Below are positions 6,583 through 12,112 of a stretch of 12,237 nucleotides of DNA, in pieces; the stretch's first letter is position 1; each line of letters begins with the position of its first letter. Position numbers and translations under genes: made by a program. Origin of the DNA: an uncultured Actinomycetes bacterium (GTDB lineage Bacteria > Actinomycetota > Thermoleophilia > Miltoncostaeales > Miltoncostaeaceae); assembly GCA_937862675.1 (NCBI GenBank), contig CALMEC010000323.1, positions 1-12,237 on the forward strand, given 5' to 3'. Under the pieces are notes generated by a model, which had not been told where the DNA came from, ran no database searches, and saw only the letters and a program-made list of their open reading frames with translations.

Positions 6583-6978
6583 TCTTCATCTCCCTGCGCG
6601 GATGGTCAACCGCCCGGGTGTCCGGTCGGACTCGGCGGATACGCGGGATCCTGACGGAGCGCGCCGTCCGCGTCCACCCCTGGCAGGACGTCGTCGGCCT
6701 GCGGACGGATCCATCACCGGCCCCGCCCAAGGATTCGCGGACGATCGGCCACGGAGGCGATCCGTCCCCGGATACCGAGAGACGGTGCATGCCGACCCGC
6801 CGGGCGCCCACGGTGGTCGAGCGGAGCCGGAACCCACGGTGCGCCGCCCCGGACGGCGAATTTGAGTTTTTGTCGATTTTGCGGCAATATGACGGAGCTT
6901 TTTTCACACTGTTCACGCAATGCGAACACGAACGGACGGCGGGCACCGCACGAAGGCGGCGTCCGGAGGTCCGATGTC
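6583..6978. other. Long intergenic region with an AT-rich island
   Basis: I see no convincing gene in these 396 nt; open frames here lack normal codon use. The left 270 nt are GC-rich and should contain the DUF937 promoter on the minus strand, which I cannot pinpoint. From about 6860 to 6930 composition changes sharply to T-rich (TTTGAGTTTTTGTCGATTTT, then a T7 run at 6899-6905 region). The island also contains GTTC-N9-GAAC (GTTCACGCAATGCGAAC), an imperfect inverted repeat that could be an operator for the small gene downstream. Confidence 0.5.
6862..6890 (+). promoter_or_regulatory. Candidate promoter in the AT-rich island
   Basis: TTGAGT (6862-6867) as -35 and CAATAT (6885-6890) as -10 are 17 bp apart, in the only T-rich stretch of this intergenic region. 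A transcript from about 6897 would have an ~80-nt leader before the small gene at 6979, passing the T7 run and the GTTC-N9-GAAC element. The -10 match is moderate. Confidence 0.35.
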
Positions 6979-7209
6979 ATGGAGGACGAGTCCATGCTGT
7001 ATGTCTTTCCCGGGCCCAGCCCCACGTCCGGCCCCTTTCGGTTCCCCGATGCCGCTGTGCCCCGTGTCGACGGGTCGGGGATGCTGTTCATCGAGGACGA
7101 GGACGGAGACACCCTCGGGGCATTCCGTCCGGAGACCTGGACGTCGGCCGTGGTCGGTGACCAGGACGCGTTCCCCGGAATGAACGTGGGCCAGCACGAC
7201 TCCCGCTGA
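6979..7209 (+). CDS. Small acidic protein of unknown function
   Basis: 76 residues from ATG 6979. I do not recognise the family. The sequence is acidic (MEDES start, then FIEDEDGDTLGAF near residues 37-49), rich in Pro/Gly, and has no Cys, membrane helix or signal peptide. The block GSGMLFIEDEDGDTLGAFRPETW looks like a short beta structure of the type found in small actinobacterial orphan proteins. The start is a choice between ATG 6979 (GGAGGT eight nt upstream) and ATG 6994 (GGAGGA seven nt upstream); both have excellent ribosome sites. The frame stays open upstream to 6862, with ATG 6889 inside the -10, but that part has poor codon use. Two good ribosome sites and high GC at third positions make a real gene likely. 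It may be regulated through the AT-rich island. Confidence 0.6.
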   Translation: MEDESMLYVFPGPSPTSGPFRFPDAAVPRVDGSGMLFIEDEDGDTLGAFRPETWTSAVVGDQDAFPGMNVGQHDSR

Positions 7210-7243
7210 GGGGCACGGCGTCCCTCGGACGACCTGCCGTCCG
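7208..7243 (+). terminator. Two small adjacent hairpins at the end of the small acidic gene
   Basis: GAGGG (7208-7212) pairs with CCCTC (7222-7226), and GGACG (7227-7231) pairs with CGTCC (7238-7242). Both stems are only five to six bp. They overlap or directly follow the stop codon. Confidence 0.25.
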
Positions 7244-7272
7244 GTGACGGCTCCGACCGCCTGATCCCTTCC

Positions 7273-7295
7273 CGTCGCCGCAAGCCCCGGCGACG
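7273..7295 (+). terminator. 8-bp perfect hairpin upstream of the sulfite reductase gene
   Basis: CGTCGCCG (7273-7280) and CGGCGACG (7288-7295) are exact reverse complements with a 7-nt loop. This is the strongest hairpin between 7209 and 7463 and could end transcription from the small acidic gene. No T-run. Confidence 0.4.
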
Positions 7296-7412
7296 ACGCC
7301 CTTCGCCCCCGCACCCAACGAGCGGCGCACCCACGGACCGCGGCCCACGATGTGCGCCGGGACGACCGAGTGCCGTATCGCCCCGCGTTCCCCACGCGCC
7401 GGCGAATTCCGC

Positions 7413-7449
7413 TATACATACGAATCTCTGTTGCATTTACGGTAATTAC
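7413..7449 (+). promoter_or_regulatory. AT-rich promoter/operator region of the sulfite reductase gene
   Basis: TATACA (7413-7418) is a good -10 candidate in a locally AT-rich stretch just before the gene; a matching -35 is not clear. Downstream, two overlapping palindromes, TTAC-G-GTAA (7437-7445) and GTAATTAC (7442-7449), sit next to the ribosome site and could be a repressor site in the 5' leader. I do not recognise a known sulfur-regulator motif here. Confidence 0.3.
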
Positions 7450-7462
7450 AGGAGGCGCGCCG

Positions 7463-9112
7463 ATGGGGCGAAAGGGCGAAGGGCAGTGGGCGACCGGGAA
7501 CCGAGAGCCGCTCAACGACGTGGAGCGGCTCAAGCAGGATGACGACGGCCTCAACGTCCGGCAGCGCATCATCGATCAGTACTCGAAGGAGGGGTTCGAC
7601 TCGATCCACCCCGACGACCTTCGCGGCCGCTTCCGCTGGTGGGGTCTCTACACACAGCGCACGGCCGGCGCGACCGGCGACGTCGAGGAGGTGGAGGACT
7701 CCCACTTCATGATGCGCGTACGCATTCCGGGCGGGCGTCTCACCAGCGACCAGCTGCGCACCATCGCCGGGATCTCCCAGCGATACGGTCGCGACTTCGC
7801 CGACGTGACCGACCGCTCCAACGTGCAGTTCCACTGGATCCGCATCGAGGACGTACCGGCGATCTGGGAGCAGCTCGAAGCGGTCGGACTGCAGACCGCC
7901 GAGGCCTGCGGTGACGTCCCCCGCACGACCATCGGGTGCCCGCTGGCGGGTGTGGACGCCCGTGAGCTGATCGACGCCTCCCCCTTCATCGACGAGATCG
8001 AGCGGCGGTTCGTCGGCGACCCGCGCTTCTCCAACCTGCCGCGCAAGTACAAGACGTCGATCTCGGGATGCGCCGACCACTGCGCCGAGCACGAGATCAA
8101 CGACATCGCGTTCATCGGCGTGCGCCACGGGGACGGGCGCGTCGGCTTCGACCTCTGGGTCGGTGGCGGCCTCGGCCCCGCACCGCGCATGGCACAGCGC
8201 CTGGGTGTGTTCGTGCCGCCGGAGCGCGTCGTCGAGGTTTGGCTCGGCGTCACCTCCGTCTTCCGCGATCACGGGTTCCGCGGCACGCGCAACTCCAACC
8301 GCTTCAAGTTCCTGGTCGGCGAGGTCGGCCCCGAGCGGATCCGCGAGATCCTGGAGACCGAGTACCTGGAGACCCCGCTGGAGGACGGCCCCGAGGCCAT
8401 CCCCTCCGCATCGGCGCAGCGCGACCACATCGGCATCGTCGAGCAGTCCGACGGGCGCGTCTACGTCGGTGCCGCTCCCCGCGCCGGCCGGTCGTCCGGT
8501 CCCGAGCTGGAGCGTGTCGCCGAGCTGGCCGACGAGTACGGCTCCGGTCGCATCCGCCTGACCACCCAGCAGAAGATCGTCATCCTGGACGTCGAGCCGG
8601 ATCGCGCCGAGGCGCTCGCCGACAAGCTGGAGGCGATGGACCTGCAGGTCCGCCCCTCCGAGCTCCGGCGCGGGGCCATGGCGTGCACGGGCATCGAGTT
8701 CTGCAAGATCGCGGTCACCGAGACGAAGGGCCGCACGGACCGCCTCATCCGCGAGATCGAGCAGCGGATCCCGGAGTTCGACCAGCCGATCCGGATCCAC
8801 ATGAACGGGTGCCCCAACTCGTGCGCACGCGTCCAGCTGGCGGACATCGGGCTCCTGGGCTCGCTGGTGCCGGGACCGGACGGCGAACGGGTGCCCGGCT
8901 ACCAGGTGCTCGTCGGCGGCCACCTCGGCCCCGACGCCGAGTTCGGGCGCCGTCCCAAGGGTGTCCGCGTGCCGTCGGACCGGCTCGAGGACTACATCGA
9001 AGGAGTGCTTCGCCGGTTCCTCGACACCCGTGAGCCGGACGAGCCGTTCCACGTCTGGAGTGCCCGGGCCGACCCCGACTGGCTGCAACTGTCGGATCCG
9101 GCGCTCGTCTGA
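7463..9112 (+). CDS. cysI: Ferredoxin-type sulfite/nitrite reductase (siroheme, 4Fe-4S)
   Basis: 549 residues from ATG 7463, preceded by a perfect AGGAGG seven nt upstream, so the longer open frame from 7352 is not used. The enzyme carries out six-electron reduction of sulfite to sulfide (or nitrite to ammonia) in the cytosol. Two ferredoxin-like half domains (about 58-130 and 355-400) alternate with the siroheme domains. The cofactor Cys are Cys408 and Cys414 (ACTGIEFCK) and Cys450 and Cys454 (NGCPNSCAR). RWWGLYTQR (58-66) and LPRKYKTSISG are family signatures. The closest known relatives in actinobacteria (M. tuberculosis SirA/NirA, Corynebacterium CysI) act on sulfite. The adjacent CysX-like gene and YeiH support sulfite over nitrite; no nitrate genes are visible. 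It overlaps the next gene by ATGA. Confidence 0.9.
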   Translation: MGRKGEGQWATGNREPLNDVERLKQDDDGLNVRQRIIDQYSKEGFDSIHPDDLRGRFRWWGLYTQRTAGATGDVEEVEDSHFMMRVRIPGGRLTSDQLRTIAGISQRYGRDFADVTDRSNVQFHWIRIEDVPAIWEQLEAVGLQTAEACGDVPRTTIGCPLAGVDARELIDASPFIDEIERRFVGDPRFSNLPRKYKTSISGCADHCAEHEINDIAFIGVRHGDGRVGFDLWVGGGLGPAPRMAQRLGVFVPPERVVEVWLGVTSVFRDHGFRGTRNSNRFKFLVGEVGPERIREILETEYLETPLEDGPEAIPSASAQRDHIGIVEQSDGRVYVGAAPRAGRSSGPELERVAELADEYGSGRIRLTTQQKIVILDVEPDRAEALADKLEAMDLQVRPSELRRGAMACTGIEFCKIAVTETKGRTDRLIREIEQRIPEFDQPIRIHMNGCPNSCARVQLADIGLLGSLVPGPDGERVPGYQVLVGGHLGPDAEFGRRPKGVRVPSDRLEDYIEGVLRRFLDTREPDEPFHVWSARADPDWLQLSDPALV

Positions 9113-9288
9113 TGACCGGATCAGCTCCGGGGACGCGTGCGCAGCCGTTCTTCTGTCCGTACTGCGGCGAGGAGGACCTCCGCCCGGAGGATCCTCCCGC
9201 CACGCACTACTGCCCCGACTGCAACCGCCGGTTCGCGCTGCGCCTCATCGGGATCGGCCCGGCCTGGGACGACCCGTCCGGCGGATGA
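9112..9288 (+). CDS. cysX: CysX-like small four-Cys protein
   Basis: 58 residues starting at the ATG that overlaps the reductase stop (ATGA, 9112-9115 region), too short for most gene callers. It has two CxxC pairs, CPYC (15-18) and CPDC (34-37), separated by an acidic linker, then RRFALRLIGIGPAW. In Corynebacterium a small ferredoxin-like protein CysX is encoded directly after CysI and was proposed to donate electrons to sulfite reductase; this gene has the same position, size and Cys count. By sequence alone it could equally be a zinc ribbon, since ferredoxins usually have CxxCxxC spacing. The overlap implies coupled translation and roughly matched amounts. Confidence 0.8.
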   Translation: MTGSAPGTRAQPFFCPYCGEEDLRPEDPPATHYCPDCNRRFALRLIGIGPAWDDPSGG

Positions 9289-9371
9289 CCCGCGTGCCCA
9301 TCATCGGGCGGTTGGGCACGGTGGCGAGCGTGTTCCGGTCACCGGTGAGCGTCCCGCCGACGACCGGCTGA
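9285..9371 (+). CDS. Possible 28-residue ORF overlapping cysX
   Basis: ATG 9285 overlaps the cysX stop as ATGA and opens 28 codons (MTRVPIIGRLGTVASVFRSP and eight more). There is no recognisable domain. The same bases form a hairpin (9293-9320), so the ORF could be chance. The only support is the overlap and acceptable third-position GC. Confidence 0.15.
   Translation: MTRVPIIGRLGTVASVFRSPVSVPPTTG
9293..9320 (+). terminator. Hairpin after cysX, possible terminator
   Basis: CGTGCCCA (9293-9300) and TGGGCACG (9313-9320) are exact reverse complements around a 12-nt loop, five nt after the cysX stop. The region lies between convergent transcripts (cysI-cysX and yeiH). No T-run follows. Confidence 0.4.
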
Positions 9372-9392
9372 GACGTCGCGCTCTCCGGCCGC

Positions 9393-10547
9393 TCAGCCGA
9401 TCGAGCTGCTGACCATGACGCCGGTGAGCGCGATCGACGTGACCACCACGGTGGACAGCGTCGCCAGCACGAACGGACGCAGGCCGACCCGGCGGAGCCC
9501 GCGCACCGTGACCCCGCAGCCGAGGGCGAACATCGCCGCCGCCAGCAGCACCGTCTGCAGGTCCTTTCCGGCCCGCAGGAGTGGTACCGGCACCGCGACG
9601 GAGGTGCGGAGAAGCACCATCGCCAGGAACCCGATGACGAACGTCGGGACGAGCGGCGGCAGCTTCGTCCCGGCCGGGGTCGCGCCCCCGTCCGCCGGTG
9701 TCGCGGCGTCCGCCTGCAGGGCGGTGCGGCTCCGGCGCCGCTGGCGGATGCTCAGGATCGCGGCGACGGGCGCCAGCAGGACCACCCGGGCGAGCTTGAC
9801 GACGACGGCAACGGTGAGCGCCCCGCCGCCGATCACACCTCCGGCGGCCACAACCTGCGCGATCTCGTGGATCGATCCGCCGGCCCACAGCCCGGCGTTC
9901 CTCGGCGTCAGGCCGGCGAGATGTGCCGCCAGCGGCAGCAGCGGGATCATGAGCGTCCCGAAGATCACGACGAGGGCCACGGCGGTGACGGTGTCGGCCT
10001 CGGCCTGGTCGTCCGCGTCGATCACGCCGGCGGCACCGGCCACGGCGGCGGCACCGCAGATCGAGAAGCCGCATCCGATGAGGAGCACGAGGTCGGGCGG
10101 CATCCCGAGCATGCGGCCCATGAGCACCGTGGTCAGGATGCCTCCGCCGACGATGCACACGACGACCACCAGCATCGGGAACCCCAGGTCGGCGATGTCC
10201 GTGAGGACGACCTGCAAGCCGAGGAACACGATCCCGGCACGGAGGAGGCTCTTCGCCGAGAACATCACTCCGGCCGCCGCGCGCTCCGGCACGGTGATCG
10301 TGTTCGCGACGACCATGCCCAGGATGATCGCGATGATCAGCGGGCTGACACCGGGCGCGAAGTGGTTGATCCCGGCCGCGACGGCGGCCGCCGCCAGGCT
10401 GAGCGCGACGCCGGGCGCGCGCCCGTCCATGGAGAGGCCGGCGAGGCGGAGACGTGTGGGCGGCCGGAGCAGGTTCGGTGCGATCATGGCCACCACGTTC
10501 CCAGGGGTGCTCCCGCCGCGGTAGAGACCGATCGACGGGGAGGTCAT
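9393..10547 (-). CDS. yeiH: YeiH/UPF0324-family putative sulfate exporter
   Basis: 384 residues with about ten hydrophobic helices, from LSLAAAAVAAGINHFAPG near residue 50 to the C-terminal TMs. Family marks include LIIAIILGMVVAN, the SAKSLLRAGIVFLGLQ block, CGFSICGAAAVAGA and the conserved GGSIHEIAQVVAAG. A hydrophilic loop of about 30 residues (RQRRRSRTALQADAATPADG and beyond) interrupts the second half. Members are annotated as putative sulfate exporters, but substrate proof is thin. Enterobacterial yeiH is divergent from the LysR gene yeiE, the same arrangement as here, and this copy lies beside sulfite reductase, so sulfite or a related anion is a reasonable guess. No Shine-Dalgarno precedes ATG 10547, which sits at one end of a palindrome; Met21 (10487) is an alternative start. 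Confidence 0.88.
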   Translation of the reverse strand: MTSPSIGLYRGGSTPGNVVAMIAPNLLRPPTRLRLAGLSMDGRAPGVALSLAAAAVAAGINHFAPGVSPLIIAIILGMVVANTITVPERAAAGVMFSAKSLLRAGIVFLGLQVVLTDIADLGFPMLVVVVCIVGGGILTTVLMGRMLGMPPDLVLLIGCGFSICGAAAVAGAAGVIDADDQAEADTVTAVALVVIFGTLMIPLLPLAAHLAGLTPRNAGLWAGGSIHEIAQVVAAGGVIGGGALTVAVVVKLARVVLLAPVAAILSIRQRRRSRTALQADAATPADGGATPAGTKLPPLVPTFVIGFLAMVLLRTSVAVPVPLLRAGKDLQTVLLAAAMFALGCGVTVRGLRRVGLRPFVLATLSTVVVTSIALTGVMVSSSIG

Positions 10548-10561
10548 ATCATGGTGATATG
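10545..10561. promoter_or_regulatory. 17-bp perfect inverted repeat, LysR operator at the divergent starts
   Basis: CATATCATGGTGATATG has 7-bp arms (CATATCA, TGATATG) around TGG. It contains the LysR-type T-N11-A core (T10547 to A10559). Its left end is the complement of the yeiH start codon and its right end is the lysR start codon. It also holds the lysR -10 TATCAT (10547-10552), six nt before ATG 10559; the -35 candidate GAGACC (10524-10529) keeps only the central GAC of the consensus, 17 bp upstream. Binding here would block both genes. Confidence 0.65.
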
Positions 10562-11473
10562 AGTCGACCCCTCCCCAACCTGCCGGCGCTCGAGCTCTTC
10601 CTGGCCGTGCTCGACGAGGGCGGCTTGGGTGCCGGCGCGCGCCGGCTGGGCATGCACCAGCCGAACGCCAGCAGGATGATCACCCAGCTCGAGGAGGAGG
10701 CCGGGACACCGCTCCTCGACCGTCATCCGCGGGGATCGCGCCCGACGCCGGCGGGTCTCCAGTTCGCGGTGCACGCCCGCGAACTGCTCGAGTCCGCGCA
10801 CCGGTTCGGCGACTGGCTCCACCAGAGCCGGATGACGGACGCCGTCGAGCTACGGGTGGCCGCCAGCATGACGATCGCGGAGAACCTCCTTCCCGCCTGG
10901 CTGGCCGAGCTGCGACGGCGATCCCCCCGGATCCGGGTGGAGCTGCAGGTCGTCAACTCGGCGCAGGTACTCGGCGAGGTCCGCGAGGGACGGCTGCAGC
11001 TCGGGTTCGTGGAAACGCCGCACGTGCCGGACCGGTTCAACACACGCGTCGTCCGGGAGGACGAGCTCGCCGTCGTGATCGCGCCCCACCACCCCTGGGC
11101 CGAGCGTCCGAGCCCGATCGGCCTGGACGAACTGGCCGCCACACCGCTCGTCGTCCGCGAGGGGGGATCCGGTACGCGGGAGGCGTTCGAGGAGATCGTG
11201 GGCGATCGTCCGGTGGCCCGGCCGGCGCAGGTCCTGAGCAGCAACGCCGCCGTGCGGATCGCCGTCGCGGCCGGGGCGGGCCCCACGGTGATCAGCAAGC
11301 TGGCGGTCCGCGCCCAGCTGGAGTCCGGTGAGCTCCTCCAGGTGCAGATCCAGGGCGTCCGGGTGCGCCGTCCGCTGACGGCGGTCTGGACCGGCGCGCA
11401 CCGGTTGAGCGGCCCGGCGGGTGAGCTGCTCTCAGTGGCCGTTGAGGAGCCGCTGAGAAGCGATCGGACGTGA
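10559..11473 (+). CDS. LysR-family transcriptional regulator (YeiE-like by context)
   Basis: 304 residues from ATG 10559. The winged helix-turn-helix occupies about residues 6-66 (LPALELFLAVLDEGGLGAGA, RRLGMHQPNASRMITQLEEE, LLDRHPRGSRPTPAG). The effector domain follows: ELRVAASMTIAENLLPAWLAE (two-part start of the first lobe), RLQLGFVETPHVPD, and GAGPTVISKLAVRAQLESGEL near residues 240-260. The family binds small ligands at the lobe interface; none can be named from sequence. The divergent yeiH partner matches the enterobacterial yeiE-yeiH pair, whose regulator has been reported to respond to sulfite, so sulfur sensing is plausible. The start lies inside the palindrome without a ribosome site, so the mRNA is probably leaderless. 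Confidence 0.9.
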   Translation: MSRPLPNLPALELFLAVLDEGGLGAGARRLGMHQPNASRMITQLEEEAGTPLLDRHPRGSRPTPAGLQFAVHARELLESAHRFGDWLHQSRMTDAVELRVAASMTIAENLLPAWLAELRRRSPRIRVELQVVNSAQVLGEVREGRLQLGFVETPHVPDRFNTRVVREDELAVVIAPHHPWAERPSPIGLDELAATPLVVREGGSGTREAFEEIVGDRPVARPAQVLSSNAAVRIAVAAGAGPTVISKLAVRAQLESGELLQVQIQGVRVRRPLTAVWTGAHRLSGPAGELLSVAVEEPLRSDRT

Positions 11474-11488
11474 CGGGAGCGGCTGCTC
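11444..11488 (+). terminator. Hairpin spanning the lysR stop, possible terminator
   Basis: AGCCGCT (11448-11454) pairs with AGCGGCT (11478-11484), and after one mismatch GAG (11444-11446) pairs with CTC (11486-11488). The loop contains the lysR stop codon. No T-run, so weak. Confidence 0.3.
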
Positions 11489-11719
11489 AGTCGGCATCGC
11501 CGATCGACACCGCCCTGTACCCCTCGGAGCGGGGACGGATCGGTGAGTACCGGGTGCTTGTCGGCGGCCGAAGGGCGTCCGGCGCCACGCCCAGACGCCA
11601 ACGGCCCACGCACCGAACCAGTGACACCGCTCGGCAACGGCCCGACCGGGCGGTGTCGTCCACGGCCGATAGTCGTGGCCGGCCAGCGGGAGACGACGGC
11701 CGGCCGGGAGGGAAGCACG
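11474..11719. other. Intergenic region before the truncated methyltransferase
   Basis: I see no convincing gene in these 246 nt. A frame from GTG 11470 overlaps the lysR stop (GTGA) and stays open to 11739, but it becomes Arg/Pro-rich after about 35 codons and runs past the methyltransferase start, so chance is likelier. The stretch should hold the methyltransferase promoter; no clear -35/-10 pair stands out. A good ribosome site (GGGAGGGAAG, 11707-11716) marks the right end. Confidence 0.4.
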
Positions 11720-12082
11720 ATGACGATCGACTGGGGTGACGGCGACTACGCCCGTACGGCCATGACCCTGCAGCCCGCGGCCGAGCGACTGGTGGCGGCG
11801 GCGGGTATCGGCCGCGGCGAACGGGTGCTCGACGTGGCCTGCGGCACCGGCAACGTCTCGCTGGCCGCCGTGGCCGCCGGCGGGCGGGCCCTCGGTGGTG
11901 AAGCCCGCCATCTTTCCCCCCCCCCTGCCGGGCCGCCTCCGGGCTCTCGGTCCCTCGCGTCGTGCCGCCATCGGTCCACCCCTGTGTCCGCTGTGGGCGG
12001 CGCGGCCCCGATGGCCGCCCGCCTGATTGCGGCGAAGGTCGCTCGGGGCGGGGGCGACGGGCAACGCGGACATAGGTCATAG
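11720..12082 (+). pseudogene. Truncated class I SAM-dependent methyltransferase (N-terminal fragment)
   Basis: ATG 11720 follows the ribosome site GGGAGGGAAG. The first 57 residues are a normal methyltransferase start: WGDGDYARTAMTLQPAAERL, then motif I VLDVACGTGN (36-45), the SAM-binding Gly-rich loop, then SLAAVAAGGRA. In homologues a second strand ending in an acidic residue that binds the ribose of SAM follows. Here the sequence turns into LGGEARHLSPPPAGPPPGSR and further Pro/Arg-rich translation of a different kind, with a C10 run, until a stop at 12080-12082. The remaining two thirds of the domain, including substrate-binding parts, are absent. This is a 3' loss at about 11890 caused by rearrangement, insertion or assembly joining, not a simple frameshift, since no other frame continues the fold. 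Confidence 0.75.
11916..11925 (+). repeat. C10 homopolymer
   Basis: Ten consecutive C residues, the longest single-base run in the window, about 25 nt past the methyltransferase junction. Length is easily misread by sequencing. Confidence 0.9.
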
Positions 12083-12084
12083 GA

Positions 12085-12112
12085 GGGGGGTACGGAGGTA
12101 CCGATACCCCCC
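12085..12112. repeat. Strong inverted repeat GGGGGGTA / TACCCCCC
   Basis: GGGGGGTA (12085-12092) and TACCCCCC (12105-12112) are exact reverse complements. Inside, CGG and CCG can add three pairs after a one-base bulge, around the KpnI-like GGTACC. Arms point the opposite way from a CsoR box, so it is more likely a terminator, a replication or transfer element, or a mobile-element end. Confidence 0.6.

Noticed and set aside
7352..7462. Upstream extension of the sulfite reductase frame
   Set aside because: The perfect AGGAGG is correctly spaced for ATG 7463, and the extension runs through the AT-rich promoter and lacks family similarity.
7412..9088. Long 558-codon minus-strand open frame
   Set aside because: Antisense shadow of the sulfite reductase, caused by high GC; no recognisable protein.
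11470..11739. Possible gene starting GTGA at the lysR stop
   Set aside because: It turns Arg/Pro-rich, has mixed third-position use and overlaps the ribosome site and start of the methyltransferase.
11432..12073. 213-codon minus-strand ORF over the right end
   Set aside because: It reads through the junction and antisense of both the methyltransferase and lysR end; composition is low-complexity Arg/Gly/Pro.
12085..12112. Second CsoR operator because of shared GGGGGGTA
   Set aside because: The arms are in reverse order (GGGTA then TACCC) compared with a CsoR box, and no copper gene is next to it.
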